The notes below the pieces were generated by a model. It was not told the DNA's origin. It saw nothing but the letters and a program-made list of their open reading frames with translations, and searched no databases. DNA of 64,000 nt from the NCBI GenBank assembly GCA_905116865.2, contig CAJHNH020000504.1, positions 376,957-440,956 on the forward strand, in the 5' to 3' direction. The translations under genes were made by a program, and so were the position numbers. This DNA is from Candidula unifasciata. Lineage: Eukaryota; Mollusca; Gastropoda; Stylommatophora; Geomitridae. Shown piece by piece: positions 1 through 11,560 of this stretch. The first letter of the stretch is position 1, and every line of letters starts with the position of its first letter.

Positions 1-1407
1 TTCCTAATTATGGTTTTTTTTTTTTTTCTCCCAACTACTTCAATGAGGGAAAGAGTTGTCGGTGAATTTGGGGGGGGGGGGGGGGGACCAAACTATTTAC
101 TGAGAGAGCTTTAAGTCACGTGAAGACCGCCGGTAAGGTTATGGCGTTCTTCTGTCGGCAAGTGAAATTATACATCCTAACCTGACCAGTCTGTGGCGAC
201 AGCACTAGACATGCGGAACCAAATCTTCTGGCTCACGACTCTCTGTCTACTCCGATGGTAACACAGATAGCAGTGACATTATTTTAGTAGTTGTACTGGT
301 ACTTGAAGGATGATGTGGTAAATATTACACTAGCCCTATTCACTACCTTTTACAATTCCTGCTCCCTATTTTAGTCCAGATGGACAGGGATGTCAATGTC
401 AGTTACAGCAACAACAAAATATCGCCAGTTAGTGATTTTCAAATCCTTCAAAGAGGGAGAGAGCAGTAGTCGGTGGAAGAGGGGAGGGGGTAATGACTTA
501 AATTTAAGAGAAATTAAAGAGCTTTACACTTTATTTTCAAGTTCTCATTACCTAATTTGTTTATATTTTACTAACGCTACCTCCGCTTTTCTATTTTTTA
601 CGACTTACTTTGTTATTCACAAGTACAGTTGTAGCTTTACTTCCGTCCCCTATAAAAATACAAACAGCTTTAGCATGTGATAACCAAATAACCATTTTTG
701 TTACTGTGCTAATAACACTATTTAAACGACCACTAATATAAAGACACAATTAAAAGGTGCGTGTTCTAAAGTTGGAAAACCAGACTATCTCTATATCGGT
801 GCAGAGAATGATTGCGACATTAACTGTATTAGACACGTGCGATTTCCATTGTCTTTCTTTTCCAAAATCCTTTGATGAGGGAGATAGTAGTAGGTGGATT
901 TAGTTGTGGTGGTGAGCGGGGATCAAAGACTATCTCTATATCTGAGCAGACAATGATTGTATTAGACACGTGCGTTTTCTATTTTCTTTCATTTCCATTT
1001 AGCCAAACTATGCCACAGCAACGCGTGGCCGGGTACAGCTAGTACTTTGTATAAAAATCACCCTTACTGTCTCTATTTGATAGCGGACAGTAAGAGAGAA
1101 GCACTGTGTTACTAGACTCATGTTTTTACCTCATCTCATATTTGGTCGATCCATCCATCCATCTACGATTCCATTCATCCACTAATACAGTCATCCATCA
1201 TTCCATCCTTTCATCTACCCACCCATCTATCCAGGACACACTCGCCTATCCACACCATCATCCACACATACTGTTTTCCCATCTATCCCTTCATCGCTCC
1301 CTTACACTCTGGTTGTTACCAGTCTTACTCCCGGGCTCGACTGATTACTTTTGTATAACAAGCATCCTTACTGTCTCTATTTGATAGCTGACAGTAAGAG
1401 AGAAGCA
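1..1407. other. gene-free flank with low-complexity tracts
   Basis: No convincing coding region is seen. A G homopolymer lies at about 69-87. A stretch of about 60 bp at 1044-1104 recurs imperfectly at 1348-1408 (both contain CTTACTGTCTCTATTTGATA), with TCCA-rich degenerate sequence between the copies. A shorter phrase (AGACTATCTCTATATC) is also repeated near 783 and 927. This looks like decayed repeats around the microsatellite that follows. Confidence 0.6.
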
Positions 1408-2601
<1,194 letters not shown>

Positions 2602-3660
2602 AATAAGCTTGTCGCTCGGTCGTCCAGGCATGCGGAATGTTTTAATTACGCTGCCGCGGTGGCTTCTTATCTCACAGTACCTCCTTCGAAACCACCAAGT
2701 CGTCTTGTCTCTGGCCGAAAGTATAACACCATCCGGTAATTCCGTGCAGCGGGGAACCAGCCCTGAGCGTCATGAACTCAGGAGGGCCCACCTCCGAATA
2801 CGTCTAGGAATCGTGGGCCGAAACGTGTGTCGACGAGGATAATTTCTACTGATGACTGGTAGATTCCCGCTGTACTTGCTCCCTGTGAGTTTATTCCTAT
2901 CATGCTTTTTATTCAGAATCACTGATCACAGTGTTAACAATAACATCTAAGGAGGCAATAGTAAAGAACGTTTAATTCACTACTGTACAATAATGACAGT
3001 AGTCGCATTCAACCTCTTCTCTAATCACTGATGAGTGATCGCATTTGTTTCAACTTGGACATATTGTATAGTATATCGATATTATAATAATTATAAGATG
3101 CCTTAAAAAAAGGTATTCGAGGTTGGCTTTTAGGCTTTAACATTACTCGTACTGGTAATGCTGGTTATAATTGAAGTCTTCGTCCAATTTTACATTTGTA
3201 AATAAAATTTCTTTCCTATGAGTGGCTTTTTAGGCAATCGGTATTTGGCTGTCTCCATTGTCTGCCATCTTGTCCAATGACAGTCCAATGTCAACAAAGC
3301 CAAAACAGAAGTGCGCAGTTTGGTTGCGCAGAGAAACTTCTTGTTTCTGGGTCGCAAGTTTTCAACATCTGTTTTTTACATCTCATCTCCACAAAAACCT
3401 ACATATCTCAGCTCAGAAATGATATACAAGCCTAAATGAGGTACCATTGAAAAGAGATTGTTTACAGCTATCTAACTGTGCAGGTTTTATTGGTGTAGAG
3501 GGAATTTTGAAAATTTGACTAAAGTAATATTTACAATCATGTTTTGCCAAGAAACGTGCGACGTCTTATGCGTGTTCGGTCTCCTTAAGGTTAGCGTTAG
3601 GCACCTGATCAATCATCATTAACACCAAACTGCACCACGGTTTGATAATCCTTTCTAATC
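2602..3660. other. non-coding; probable 3' tail of the preceding retroelement, then unannotated
   Basis: About 2602-2860 is GC-richer than its surroundings and is probably the retroelement 3' tail. The rest is AT-rich single-copy-looking DNA in which I see no gene, RNA or structured repeat. Confidence 0.4.
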
Positions 3661-3667
3661 TGAATCA

Positions 3668-3886
3668 TCATGTATCAGGTCCTTTGCAGAACGTCGCTCT
3701 CATCACGGTCTGTCTGAAAGAAACTCGGTCTCTCGCCAGCTCTCCCACCTCATGTACTTTCATATTCAAGGAGTCACTAATATCCTGTGCCCATCTTTGT
3801 GTCGGTTGGCCCCTGCCCCTCCTTCCTGGTACTATGCCTTCTGCTATAATTTTTTTTCCAATCCGTCGTGGCGCTGATATGATCAA
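3668..3886 (-). mobile_element. 3' end of an RTE-like LINE polyprotein
   Basis: The minus-strand frame reads GRRGRGQPTQRWAQDI, a short gap, then ELARDRVSFRQ. This is the typical C-terminal tail of RTE-like LINE polyproteins (basic GRxGRP, RW, LARDR). Nothing upstream of it is preserved, so it is a short 5'-truncated or decayed copy. A sister fragment in + orientation is at about 25785-25930. Confidence 0.6.
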
Positions 3887-4356
3887 AATATTTCATCTTC
3901 TGAGACAGGATGCTGTTTATTAGCCAGTCTTCCTTGATGTTCAGATCTTAAGATGACAGGAATATTGAACTGCCTAATAATGTTTTTATATTCAGCACAC
4001 GTCTTTCTTTTATAGTAAAATATGCCATTCCAGGTTATATCATCGTGATTCTTTTATTGTAGTGTTTGGTACTTTAAATAATAGCTCTTGATATCTCTTC
4101 ACAGGTAACTAAAGAACTCTAGCTGTCAGAACAGCATTGAGCTGCAACGTCAAAATTGTGAATATCAGTCTGGAGTACATGTTTGTTTTTTTTGCAGCAT
4201 TTGTTGATCAATACTGTACTTGCTTTTCATAATGAAAAACATTATAAGCTTTGTAACATTCCTTGGAGAAACTGGGAAATTGGTGGCAGGGAAGTTCTTG
4301 TCTCATGCTTGCCCTAATACACATTTACTGTTACACTTAAGTATTCATTGTCCAAA

Positions 4357-5001
4357 ATGAGTCGTCATTTGAAATGCATACAGCCAGTAAAGAAAACCCT
4401 ATATAAAGTGCTATTCTACATGATACTTACATCTTGTATTTATATAACAATCTCTTTTCTCCCTAAACCAAAAATAATATGTGGAGTTGACAACTACAGA
4501 ATCAGAGATGTGGTAGTATCTGACAGACAAAGTTCAGCTGATAATAATTCTTTAGAAAAAAGAAAAGCAATGACTGTTGGTCAAGATGTTATTGATACTG
4601 CTAGAAGCAAAACACGTCATATGTTCTCTGTTTATTCTCAGCGAAAGCACCCAGTCTTGTCAGAATTTGGTAGTGCAGAGTTTTCTCCAAAAAATCTGAT
4701 TGGAAATTCCCTGGTGAGAAAATTTCATTTACAAAATTGTAATTTTTCACATTTTGGGCGTGCTTGGGTAAACAGCATTGTAGATGCTGCTTCGTGCATG
4801 GAAGGTTCACATTTGCGATTCAAGACATTAAAACAATATCAAAAACTACCAGACTGTGTCAGGCTGAAAGTTCCTCATGATGCCCTGCCAACAAAGATAT
4901 GTGTGCATTATCCTTCTGATGACAACTTCATTTCAAATCGCTTAAGAGATACAGGTATATGGGAACAAGAGCTGGTGTCTCAGATGGGAGAATTTTTTCA
5001 G
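4357..5001 (+). CDS. FkbM-family methyltransferase, exon 1 (N-terminal membrane anchor and stem)
   Basis: The coding start is taken at the ATG at 4357 (context CCAAAATGA). Residues about 9-32 form a hydrophobic segment (KVLFYMILTSCIYITISF) after a basic N-terminus, as in type II Golgi signal anchors. A stem of about 120 residues follows, then a stretch typical of animal FkbM proteins (CVHYPSDDNFISNRL, TGIWEQELV). The exon ends in phase 0 after a CAG codon at 5001 and is followed by GCAAGT, a GC-type splice donor. It joins in frame to 9145, giving a protein of about 478 residues. The family transfers methyl groups from SAM to hydroxyls, often on glycans. The substrate here is unknown. The frame running past 5001 to 5052 is intron sequence. 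Confidence 0.8.
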
Positions 5002-5635
5002 GCAAGTCTGATTAGTTTTGTTTCTTCTTATTCTTCATGTGCTTATAATTAATTCACCATAATTACCTACTTTGCTTATATGTTTATTAATACATTTCTA
5101 GAATTCTATAAAATGGCTAGGTATGAATTCTGTTTATATTCCATAGGCGCAGGTTTAGATAATGTGGCTTTAAAAAGGTATCTACTTGACCACTTGACAC
5201 AGTAAATTTTTCCTTGAGCAAGGTACTGTTGTCATTTGGAGACTGCAGATTCAAATTCAAGTATTTTAAAAACCTTTAAATTGTTATAAATTTTAGTGTG
5301 TCCTCTCATCTGTGGTTTGTTTATATGAGTGTCAAATCAGTACCTGTATTTGCCCTGCATTTCTTATAATTCTGTTGATAATATAGTTTTCACACTCCTG
5401 CAGGTCACCTATTTTTGTGTGCAGTTTCACATTATTCTCTCAAATCTGTTGGTATTTCTTTGGTCTCTCAGATTTTCCTGAATAATTTGTGTAGCAACTT
5501 ATACTGGCCTTAATAACTTCTGCTAGGATTCCATATGGACCTCTTAACATCCTTCAGTAGATTGATAGCTTTCACAGTTTCCTTTTTAGATAGTATCTCA
5601 CAGTTGGTATCCAGTTCCAACTGTTTGTGAGAACC

Positions 5636-5982
5636 TTACCTTTGCAATTTTGTTATCTCGAAACCGTTATTGTATTAAACTCTTTTGACCGGAAAAAATC
5701 CTAAAAAATGACCTTTTGAAAATTTCTTCAAAACGACATTGTAGAAGTAGAGGACCCTTTTCCAAGCTTTCAGGCGTATTGGGCATATAGGGTTAGACCT
5801 ATATTTTATAGACCCAACGGCACTTAGTGGGTGATGTCAGCATCACGCCGGCCACTTTTACTTTGCAAGACTGTTCTTGGTACCCACTCAAGGCTGGGTC
5901 GACCTAGGAGCCAAGGTCATTTTTGAAAAAAGTCCAGCCCCTGTCAGGACCTGAACACACGACCTTCTGATCTGCAGGCAAT
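5636..5982 (-). mobile_element. SINE copy (head-truncated)
   Basis: Reverse complement of the + copy at 25417-25779, aligning end to end from the tail (AACAAAATTGCAAAG) to within the tRNA-like head (GTGTTCAGGTCCTGAC, the B-box region). The upstream A-box part of the head is missing. Long stretches are nearly identical, including the middle block with CACCCACTAAGTG and TCTATAAAATATAGG. Confidence 0.8.
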
Positions 5983-6068
5983 TTTTATAAAAAATTGATC
6001 CACTTTGTTGACCAAATCTACCCACTAAGTGGGAAAACACGATGAAACTAGGACATTTTTCACCAATT

Positions 6069-6119
6069 TAAAAAAAAAGTTTTTTTTTTTGGGGGGGGGG
6101 GGGAGGGGGGGGGGGGGGA
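6069..6119. repeat. A/T tract followed by a G homopolymer
   Basis: Ten A/T bases run into about 40 G residues with a single A. This is a low-complexity tract and its length is likely to be unreliable in the assembly. Confidence 0.9.
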
Positions 6120-6512
6120 ACGGGACAATATATTACTGGTGGAAGCATTTTGCCACATAAAAGAATACACAAGACAATGATGAAATCACCAGACCATAAG
6201 ACAACCAATCAAATTGATCATATATGTGTATAAACATATTTAAACAATCTTGAGACTTCAGAGATGTTATGGTTATAGTTGTCATTCCCTTGTGGGATGC
6301 AATTTTTTTTATTTTGAAGCCCAACCCTGGCTCTAGCCAGGGGTCGCAATATAGTCCGACCATAAATATGGTCTAATATCTCCACGGGTGATCCTCATCC
6401 ACATGGTGGCCTTTTGTGTCATCGGGTGTTTATCGCTTGTCTGATGACCTAGTGGGGTAAAATGTACTACTACTACTCAGAGATGTGGTTTTACAAAAAT
6501 CTTTAGAATTAC

Positions 6513-6770
6513 TTGTACAGCCAAAAAAGAGCAACCAGATGTTTTGAAAAGGTGAGGGCTCCAAGACAACTTATCACAAAATCAGAAAGAGACAGGTGTC
6601 ATATTTTTAGAAGGGAACTGGAATATGCAACTATCGGAATGACCTGTGGAAAAGAGACAGGAAAACAGTGTGAGAGGTCTCTTGACAGCCTTTTGTTATG
6701 GCATGGAGGTGTGTCAGCACACCAGCTGATACACGCTGTTGAAGATCACTGATTCTGGAGAGGCACGTCA
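6513..6770 (+). repeat. dispersed repeat, LINE 3'-end-like (SAHQLI block)
   Basis: An open frame containing CERSLDSLLLWHGGVSAHQL ends at 6752. The same DNA recurs, decayed, at 36765-36940 and in part at 60235-60330, always beside RTE-like LINE pieces. It probably derives from the end of a LINE polyprotein or its tail. It is not a host gene. Confidence 0.5.
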
Positions 6771-6789
6771 CCCACACCTGTTGGCACAG

Positions 6790-7490
6790 CACGATAATGA
6801 TCATGAGTTTCTACTTCTGCCCTTAAGCGTTGTGGGGAGGAACAGTTTGCGATCCATTGCTTGATGGGCAGCAATGGCTACTGTCATTTCGTGTTGATAT
6901 GGAATCTCTTTAACATCATCAATCCATATTCTAGGACAGCCTCTTGCTTTCACTTCAGATCCTTTCAAGTTTAGTAGTTATTCTGGCTGCATTCTTACTA
7001 AATGACCAAACGATTTGATCTTCTGTTTTTCAGTGAATTTGCTACATGGTGTTGTTTCTACAGTTTGTCTGATAATATCATCTCTATCTCTGTCTCCGAT
7101 GGTTAAGCTGGCGACTTTTCTCAGGCATCTCATTTCACTGGTATACATTTTACGTACGTTAGTCTTTGATAATGTCCAAGTCTGGCACTGGTAGCACAGT
7201 GTTAGTATGAATATGCTGTTTATAATCTATTTCTTGGCACTCATACTTATGTTTGGATATCTTAATAACGATGTCAGTTTATATATATAAGTGTACTGCT
7301 CTTTGGCATCTTGTTTCTATTTCTCAGTCTATTTTTTCAACCTCACAGAATACTTCCTAGATATTTATATTCCTTAACTTGCTTCAGACAGATACCATTC
7401 AACACGATATGTAGCAGACTAGGAATTCTGCTAACCTGCATTACTTCAGTTTTGGTAGTATCTGTTTTCATGTTATATCTATATAAACAA
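6790..7490 (-). mobile_element. decayed RTE-like LINE, RT thumb to C-terminus
   Basis: Read on the minus strand, broken frames give the pattern seen in the better copy at 21345-22034: a KTEVM-like start, PTLCYQCQTWT-like and CEMRCLRK-like blocks, a KWFGH-like block, then a basic tail. Many stops and frameshifts are present. It lies in the FkbM intron, antisense to the gene. Confidence 0.6.
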
Positions 7491-7835
7491 CAAAAATGTA
7501 TGATGTTTTGTGAATTAAATCAATCTGTCACACAGGGAGTGTTTTTCCATATAAAAGAATGCATAAAGCAATGTGGGTATCATGAGTCTACAATATGAAT
7601 GAAAAAAAAAATGACATCTGTATTACCTGACTTAATGTATCTTTGAAGGAAGACTCAAGCAGTAGATAGCCACTTACAAACTTGAAAATCAACACAATGT
7701 AGGACATCACAGAAATAAAGAAACTAAGGATTATTTATGATTACAGTCCCTCTTGCAATGGACAGCAGACAAGGTTCACATATATTTTGTCTTGTAACTA
7801 CTTTTAACAGGGTCCTATTTTGTCCTTAATTTGCT

Positions 7836-7994
7836 TTAACCATGTCTCAACAATTCTAAGATGTTTCTCCTGAAGATATGTTCATCTTTCCACACTATCA
7901 GTGTGTATTCATAGTCTGGTTGGCATGATTTAAGTAAGAGTGACAGTCTGTCATTGTCATCATATAGCAGTTCTTTTGCAGCATGGCTCATCAT
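7836..7994 (-). other. 52-codon minus-strand open frame of unknown origin
   Basis: The frame starts with two Met codons at 7994 and ends TAA at 7836. Its composition looks protein-like: charged, with aromatic residues (DDNDRLSLLLKSCQPDYEY, WKDEHIFRRNILELLR). I do not recognise it. It could be an exon of an antisense gene, a fragment of a retrocopied gene or a transposon remnant. Flanking sequence gives no clear splice sites, so it stays unassigned. Confidence 0.25.
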
Positions 7995-8999
7995 AACCTA
8001 CTAGAAACATTTGTGATAATTCCCCATTTCCTGTGATTCATGCATTTTCATGCCCAGGGTGTCTGTAATGCCACATGTACGTCTTTACATTCATCAACCA
8101 CTAGCTCTTCTACAAGGAATTATATCTCTAAACTCTTGTTTTTCAAAAAGTCTTTAAACAAAAACAAAACAAAAACATGTTTAACACAGGTCATTGATGA
8201 TAAGCTCATAACAACTTCTGGCTTCTTTTTAAATATATTCAGCTTAATGAAGGTGTCTAAAGAAAAAGATATGACAACACTATTTTGGTCTCCTAGACAC
8301 AGTGCTGTTTTCTTTTGATGGTCAGATCTCATTGAAGGCCAGCATTTTTCTTCTTCTTAATTCATTGTCTTCTTAACAATTTTCTCTGGTCTGATCACAT
8401 TTCTGTCAGAGAAATTCTCTCTCTCTCCCCCTTCCTCCTCCCAGTATTACAGAAAATGTAACCCAAGTGGCCCGTGAGAATTTCGTATCGGTCACGTCCT
8501 TGAAATTGTAAGAAATCCAGCTCAACAATTTGAAATCATGAAAAGATCTGTTTCCAGCTACTTGGCTAGACATTTTAAACTGATTCATTAGTGACAAATG
8601 TGTTTTTCCTAGGTACCACCCATTTGGTATATTGTGTGTATATATGTGAATTTTGTACATCAGTTACCCAAGAACTGGTAGAATTATTTTTGTTCACATG
8701 AATTAAATACCTTATGAGCTCTAAAGATAGCAGATACACTGGCAGAGAGTGTGGTGTCTGGATGTGTAAAATAAAATAATATTTAGTGATTTTATAGTTG
8801 AAACATATTTTAGAAACACTGGTAAGTAAGCTCAGAAAAAATATTTATTATAAAACAGATTTTTTAGATTCTAATTATGGGCACACATACATATACTTGA
8901 TCATGGTAGAGAACTTTATGAACGAAGTAACATATTACGGCTAGAGAATGTAACAATATTTTTCAATTAAAAAATTAAGAACAAAATTACAATATATAG

Positions 9000-9112
9000 A
9001 TGTATATATATTATATATATATATGTATACATGTATACGTGTGTGTATATATATATTTGTATACGTGTGTGTGTGTGTGTGTATATATATATTAATATAT
9101 AAATGATATAAT
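9000..9112. repeat. TA/GT microsatellite near the end of the FkbM intron
   Basis: Alternating TATATA and GTGTGT runs lie 30-140 bp upstream of the exon 2 acceptor. Confidence 0.9.
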
Positions 9113-9144
9113 TAAAAACAAATTCCCACATTTTTATATTTCAG

Positions 9145-9936
9145 AACAACCCAGACTCACAGCTTGTTGATTTGGGATGCAATATTGGAGTTTTCACTTT
9201 ATTTGCAGCATCCATATCAAAACCAGTTTTGGCAGTTGACATTCTACCATCAAACCTTGCTCTCATACAACTGTCCATAGCCTTAAATGATGACATCTTA
9301 GAACAAGTAAACAGCAGTGATGAGAATACTAGGGTGCTTCACCAGTCTGGACATAACAAAGAAACTCCACCAAAATATTCTGACCTGATAACTACAGTGC
9401 ATAATGCAGTGTACTGCAGACATGCCAAGATGTATGTTTACTTGAAGGATGATCTTAATTTAGGTGGTACAGAAGTTAAAGAAATTAATATTAAAAATGA
9501 TAACCTATTAAATACCTTACAAAGGATTACAAAAGCAGGAAAGCAAAATCATAGCAGAAGTGGACTTCAGGCAGACAGTCAGATTGAAGATGTTACAAAA
9601 AGTAATGCCACAATACTTGTAGATGCCATATGTTTGGATGATCTTGTTCCATATGTCAGAACCAATCTCAGTGTCTTTCTCAAAATGGATATTGAGGGCT
9701 CTGAGCCAGATGTTTTTAAATGTGCACGAAACTTTTTCATGCATGTAGATGTTAGAGTTATTCTAATGGAGATTGCCTTTCACAAGTATTCAGATCATGG
9801 CAAGACAATGATGACATTCTTATTACAACATAATATGGTACCTTCTGAGGACGCTGCTGGCAGAAAATTATTAAATACTGATTTTAGCAGCCTGTATAAC
9901 TGGCCAGATAATGTTTTCTGGGTTAAAGTTCGATAA
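9145..9936 (+). CDS. FkbM-family methyltransferase, exon 2 (catalytic domain)
   Basis: The exon opens after a pyrimidine-rich acceptor (TTTTTATATTTCAG), in phase 0, and encodes 263 residues to the TAA at 9934-9936. The first codons give SAM-binding motif I (QLVDLGCNIGVFTL), followed by an acidic loop about 20 residues on (AVDILPSN). A long low-conservation insert follows. Near the end come the other FkbM hallmarks: ICLDDL, FLKMDIEGSEPDVFKCA and VILMEI. The domain is complete and shows no frameshift, so the gene is probably functional. With exon 1 it forms a type II membrane protein with a lumenal catalytic domain, as inferred from the N-terminal anchor. Confidence 0.85.
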   Translation, partial: NNPDSQLVDLGCNIGVFTLFAASISKPVLAVDILPSNLALIQLSIALNDDILEQVNSSDENTRVLHQSGHNKETPPKYSDLITTVHNAVYCRHAKMYVYLKDDLNLGGTEVKEINIKNDNLLNTLQRITKAGKQNHSRSGLQADSQIEDVTKSNATILVDAICLDDLVPYVRTNLSVFLKMDIEGSEPDVFKCARNFFMHVDVRVILMEIAFHKYSDHGKTMMTFLLQHNMVPSEDAAGRKLLNTDFSSLYNWPDNVFWVKVR

Positions 9937-9978
9937 CAGTACGCTACTGCAGTCAAACTAAATATTAAAAAACCCAGC

Positions 9979-10123
9979 TTAACTCTTTGAGTCCCAGGGG
10001 GTTAGCATCACAGGCCCAAGGGGTAATCAAAAGAGACGTAAAATCAGCGCATCATGCGTTCATTGGGCCTCTAGGTAGGAATCTATGAACGTATGATGCG
10101 TTCCTTGGGACTCAAAGAGTTAA
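9979..10123. mobile_element. piggyBac-like MITE with TTAA target duplications
   Basis: TTAA at 9979-9982 and 10120-10123 flanks a 137-bp element. Its ends are inverted repeats, CTCTTTGAGTCCCAGG on the left and the complement of CCTTGGGACTCAAAGAG on the right. Inner, shorter inverted segments (GCGCATCATGCG and GTATGATGCG) suggest a hairpin. TTAA duplications and CYCTTTG-type ends are hallmarks of piggyBac-derived MITEs. It sits 43 bp after the FkbM stop codon and before a polyadenylation signal, so it lies in the 3' UTR. Confidence 0.8.
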
Positions 10124-10128
10124 AGGAA

Positions 10129-10134
10129 AATAAA
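10129..10134 (+). promoter_or_regulatory. candidate polyadenylation signal of the FkbM gene
   Basis: AATAAA lies 193 bp after the stop codon and just past the MITE. No nearer AATAAA was seen, so the MITE would be part of the mature transcript. Confidence 0.45.
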
Positions 10135-10467
10135 TGAACATGCAGGAATGTATACAAACATTAATATACATACATACATTCATGCCTAATCTAGCGGGCC
10201 TTTTGCAGAAAGTCACTACTACTAGCTCTCATTAGACAGACTCAGTATCTGCATGTATTTTTACATCTGAGGTATCTCATATGTTTTGCATCCAACTTTA
10301 TGTAGATCTCATAAATGCCATTATTTTCTTCATTTCAATCCATGGTATTGTAAGAATTTTTGTCTGTACCATTTAAGTTTAAAAGACAATATTTTAACTC
10401 TCTCTCACACTCCCTCTCTCTGCCTCAACCACCAACACCCTCTTTTCCTGTTCAGAGAAGTAAAGTA

Positions 10468-10645
10468 AGGGACCCTTTTCCACGCCCTTTAGGCGTATTG
10501 GGTATATAGGGCTAGACCCTATATTTTATAGACCAAATGGCACTTAGTGGGTGATGTGGCCAGCATCATTCCAGCCGCCTTTACTTTCCAGGACCGTACC
10601 TGGTACCCACGTAAGGCTGGATCGACCTGGGAACCAAAGATTCAA
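10468..10645 (-). mobile_element. SINE fragment (body only)
   Basis: Reverse complement of the middle of the SINE at 25417-25779, more diverged than the 5636-5982 copy. It keeps the blocks around CACCCACTAAGTG and TCTATAAAATATAGG but lacks both the tRNA-like head and the 3' tail. Confidence 0.7.
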
Positions 10646-11429
10646 GGGAGGGAGATGGTAAATAAATCATTTAGAAGAGAGGGCTCCACTGTTTTCAGTA
10701 TCTTTATTATTGTTGTTTTGATCCTGTACTTGTAATCTTGTTATATCTGCTAGATGATAATTATATAGTTTACCACACACATTATATCTTAATAGTTCGT
10801 AATTAAGGCCATTCTTCCAGACTTTATAGTCAAAATATACTAGGAGATGTCTTATTTTGTAACCATAACCATATTCACTGTTAAAAATAAAATGTTTAAT
10901 TTAAAAAAATATATAAATAATATTAGACCATTTGGATGCTCTCGATATAAAAATCTCAACTTATTTTCAATTTATGTTGAAAACATTCAATACACTATGT
11001 TGTTATACTAGTGTCTACCACCATGTCATCTCTGATAGATCAAATAAAATATTACAGAGCAGCACAGATGCCAGATCTTTACAGGCAAACACATGTTTGG
11101 ACTGAACAGTGACCTATGAATATTTTAACTGTCAGCAACTTCAGAAACTGACTTCTGGGTACATTTTCAAATAGGACAAGTACCTGATAGTTACACAAAA
11201 AGACAGCACTAGCTACCACCAGGAATGGAACTCAGTGGACCCCTATAAAACATCTTTATTACTTGGACTTCCCTGAAAATGTTTCTCTTCACTTCCAATC
11301 ATGGAATTAGATGCAAATTAAATTAAATATACTTGGTGCAAGATCCTAACAAATAGGTGTTAAAATCCATAAAGGAAAGACAATGATAATAATAAACTAG
11401 GCAAACTGTATTCTATTTTCTTGTTATTT
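10646..11429. other. non-coding AT-rich stretch
   Basis: I see no gene, RNA gene or recognisable element here. Short frames are not supported by any motif. Confidence 0.4.
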
Positions 11430-11560
11430 ATTACATCCAAGACCTGGTGGTGTACACCTATTTGGGCAGTAATATAGTTAATGATGGGAGAATTGAAAGA
11501 AATTTTGAAATATGAATACAAAAGGCAAGAGTCTTCACAGCACAAGGATATCTCTGGAGG
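11430..11560 (+). mobile_element. small RTE-like LINE fragment
   Basis: A + strand frame resembles the YLGS...DGRIEREI...KRQ section of the RT thumb of the RTE-like family. It is too short to say more. Confidence 0.4.

Larger units (their letters stand above)
5002..9144 (+). other. intron of the FkbM gene with a GC-AG boundary
   Basis: It begins GCAAGT and ends TTTTTATATTTCAG. The nearest GT (5006) would give a phase-1 exon end that does not match the phase-0 exon at 9145, whereas the GC donor restores phase 0 on both sides. Inside it are a SINE copy, a G-rich tract, RTE-like LINE remnants, a small unexplained minus-strand frame and a TA/GT microsatellite. I see no other exon of this gene in it. 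Confidence 0.7.

Noticed and set aside
5002..5052. FkbM exon 1 extended to the stop at 5050-5052 as a short complete protein
   Set aside because: The catalytic domain in phase at 9145 and the GCAAGT donor show that these bases are intron. A retained-intron product cannot be excluded but would lack the SAM site.
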